Assembly (NCBI GenBank): GCA_040235375.1
Contig: JBECKQ010000378.1
Span: forward strand, 1 to 23,769
Length of the DNA: 23,769 nucleotides
Reading direction: 5' to 3'
Source of the DNA: JBECKQ01 sp040235375
GTDB lineage: Bacteria; Planctomycetota; Phycisphaerae; UBA1845
Part shown: positions 23,048-23,769 of the stretch, piece after piece
Numbering within the stretch: position 1 is the first letter of the stretch
How the letters are laid out: every line of letters starts with the position of its first letter
Translations under genes and position numbers: made by a program
Notes under the pieces: generated by a model
What the model was told of the DNA's origin: nothing
What the model saw: only the letters and a program-made list of their open reading frames with translations
The model's database searches: none

Positions 23048-23064
23048 GCCGATCGACAATCGGC
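23048..23064 (+). terminator. Hairpin after the last ESCRT-III-like gene
   Basis: GCCGAT and ATCGGC form a perfect 6-bp stem around a 5-nt loop, beginning 9 nt after the stop at 23038. No T-tract follows, so it is only a possible terminator. Its position suits the end of the 17585-23038 transcription unit. Confidence 0.35.
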
Positions 23065-23164
23065 CTGCGGGCACGGCATGATCAGGCAATCACAACAACA
23101 GAGTCCGTTATTCCGGCAGCATCGCTGGCGAGGCGCTGAGCTCTCGCCGGTCGAGGAGATGCTC

Positions 23165-23722
23165 ATGTTTCACAGTGGAACCGGGCCCGTGCCCGATACA
23201 TTGCGTCGCCTTGAAGAGAACCTGAAGATCGCGGGCCTGCCCTACATTATCATCGGCGCGATTGCCATGGCGGCACATCAGTTTCGCCGCGCAACGGAGG
23301 ACGTTGACGTCTGCATGCGACGTGAAGATATCGAGCAGTTCAAGAAACGCTTTGCAGGGTCGACCTATCAACCGGTCGAAGGTTGCAATCGGCGGTTTGT
23401 GGATACCGAATCAAACGTCTCCTTCGACATACTGATTGCAGGCGAACTGGCCGGACGCGTCAGCCGCAACAAGGAAATCCGCTTTCCCGATCCGGCGGAA
23501 GCGGTCGAGACTGAGGGTATACCGACCGTCACACTGCCCCGGCTCATCGAATTGAAGCTCGTAACCTGGCGGTACAAGGATTGGGCGGACGTTGTGGAAT
23601 TGATCCGCCGCAACAACCTCGATGAGGACTTTGCGCAGCAACTGCATCCCATCATACGTATGGCGTACTTGCAGTGCTACGACCAGAAGGTGGAGGAAGA
23701 TCGTTACGAGCGGGAAGCGTGA
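23165..23722 (+). CDS. Nucleotidyltransferase-like protein (AbiEii/MNT type)
   Basis: From ATG 23165 the protein has 185 residues. GAGGAG (23153-23158) lies 6 nt before this codon, so I prefer it to ATG 23159 or ATG 23078, which would add 2 or 29 residues. Residues about 26-50 (YIIIGAIAMAAHQFRRATEDVDV) carry the small-residue pair plus RxTxDxD pattern of the DNA polymerase beta-like nucleotidyltransferases, with metal-binding Asp residues in EDVDV. A third acidic residue probably lies in SFDILIAG. The usual Gly-Gly or Gly-Ser is Gly-Ala here. The later ELKLVTWRYKDWADVVELI stretch fits stand-alone nucleotidyltransferases of the AbiEii toxin-related group. No partner antitoxin is visible before the window ends. 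The target is unknown. Confidence 0.75.
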   Translation: MFHSGTGPVPDTLRRLEENLKIAGLPYIIIGAIAMAAHQFRRATEDVDVCMRREDIEQFKKRFAGSTYQPVEGCNRRFVDTESNVSFDILIAGELAGRVSRNKEIRFPDPAEAVETEGIPTVTLPRLIELKLVTWRYKDWADVVELIRRNNLDEDFAQQLHPIIRMAYLQCYDQKVEEDRYEREA

Positions 23723-23769
23723 AAAGCGTCGTTCGTGAGAGGAGTCTCAGGCGCAACGAAGACCAGCAT

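Overview
The window is GC-rich and gene-dense, with almost no long intergenic space and most genes on the + strand. The gene mix points to a member of the Planctomycetota, perhaps a Phycisphaerae-like lineage: a eukaryote-like Ser/Thr kinase with zinc ribbons, a long Lol-type permease, a receiver/PPDK-type ATP-binding fusion, an elongation factor P with an atypical loop, and a four-helix-bundle gene framed by short repeats. That placement is inference, since no rRNA or other strong phylogenetic marker is present. No rRNA, tRNA, CRISPR array or standard transposase was seen.

Layout. 1-1541: the 3' part of a diacylglycerol-kinase-like lipid kinase converging on a SAM methyltransferase. 1748-5463: efp, then a protein joining two receiver-like domains to a PEP-synthase-type ATP-binding domain. 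5527-6957 (minus strand): a tandem nitrilase-fold protein, divergent from a DnaJ/CbpA-type co-chaperone at 7078. 8061-9454: two small membrane proteins around a pteridine-reductase-like SDR. 9516-13266: lysS followed by a Lol-type ABC permease and ATPase. 13332-14363: branched-chain aminotransferase. 14461-17398: a small membrane protein, a two-TM helical-repeat protein and a HAMP-GGDEF diguanylate cyclase.

The most interesting part is 17585-23038, a tight same-strand run of a four-TM protein, a Ser/Thr kinase with two C-terminal zinc ribbons, a TM-zinc-ribbon protein, three helical proteins that I read as ESCRT-III/PspA superfamily members (one with an N-terminal extension that appears to hold a winged helix, recalling CHMP7), and a PspC protein. 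I infer a phage-shock-like membrane-remodelling or envelope-stress system under kinase control. No AAA+ ATPase of the Vps4 or PspF kind is in the window.

Between pspC and the third ESCRT-III-like gene lies a unit of about 680 bp: a four-helix-bundle protein gene bracketed by inverted arrays of an 8-nt repeat (GTGAGAAN). Removing it would leave a gap of about 17 nt, matching the rest of the cluster, so it looks like an insertion into the operon. A nucleotidyltransferase-like gene (23165-23722) ends the window.
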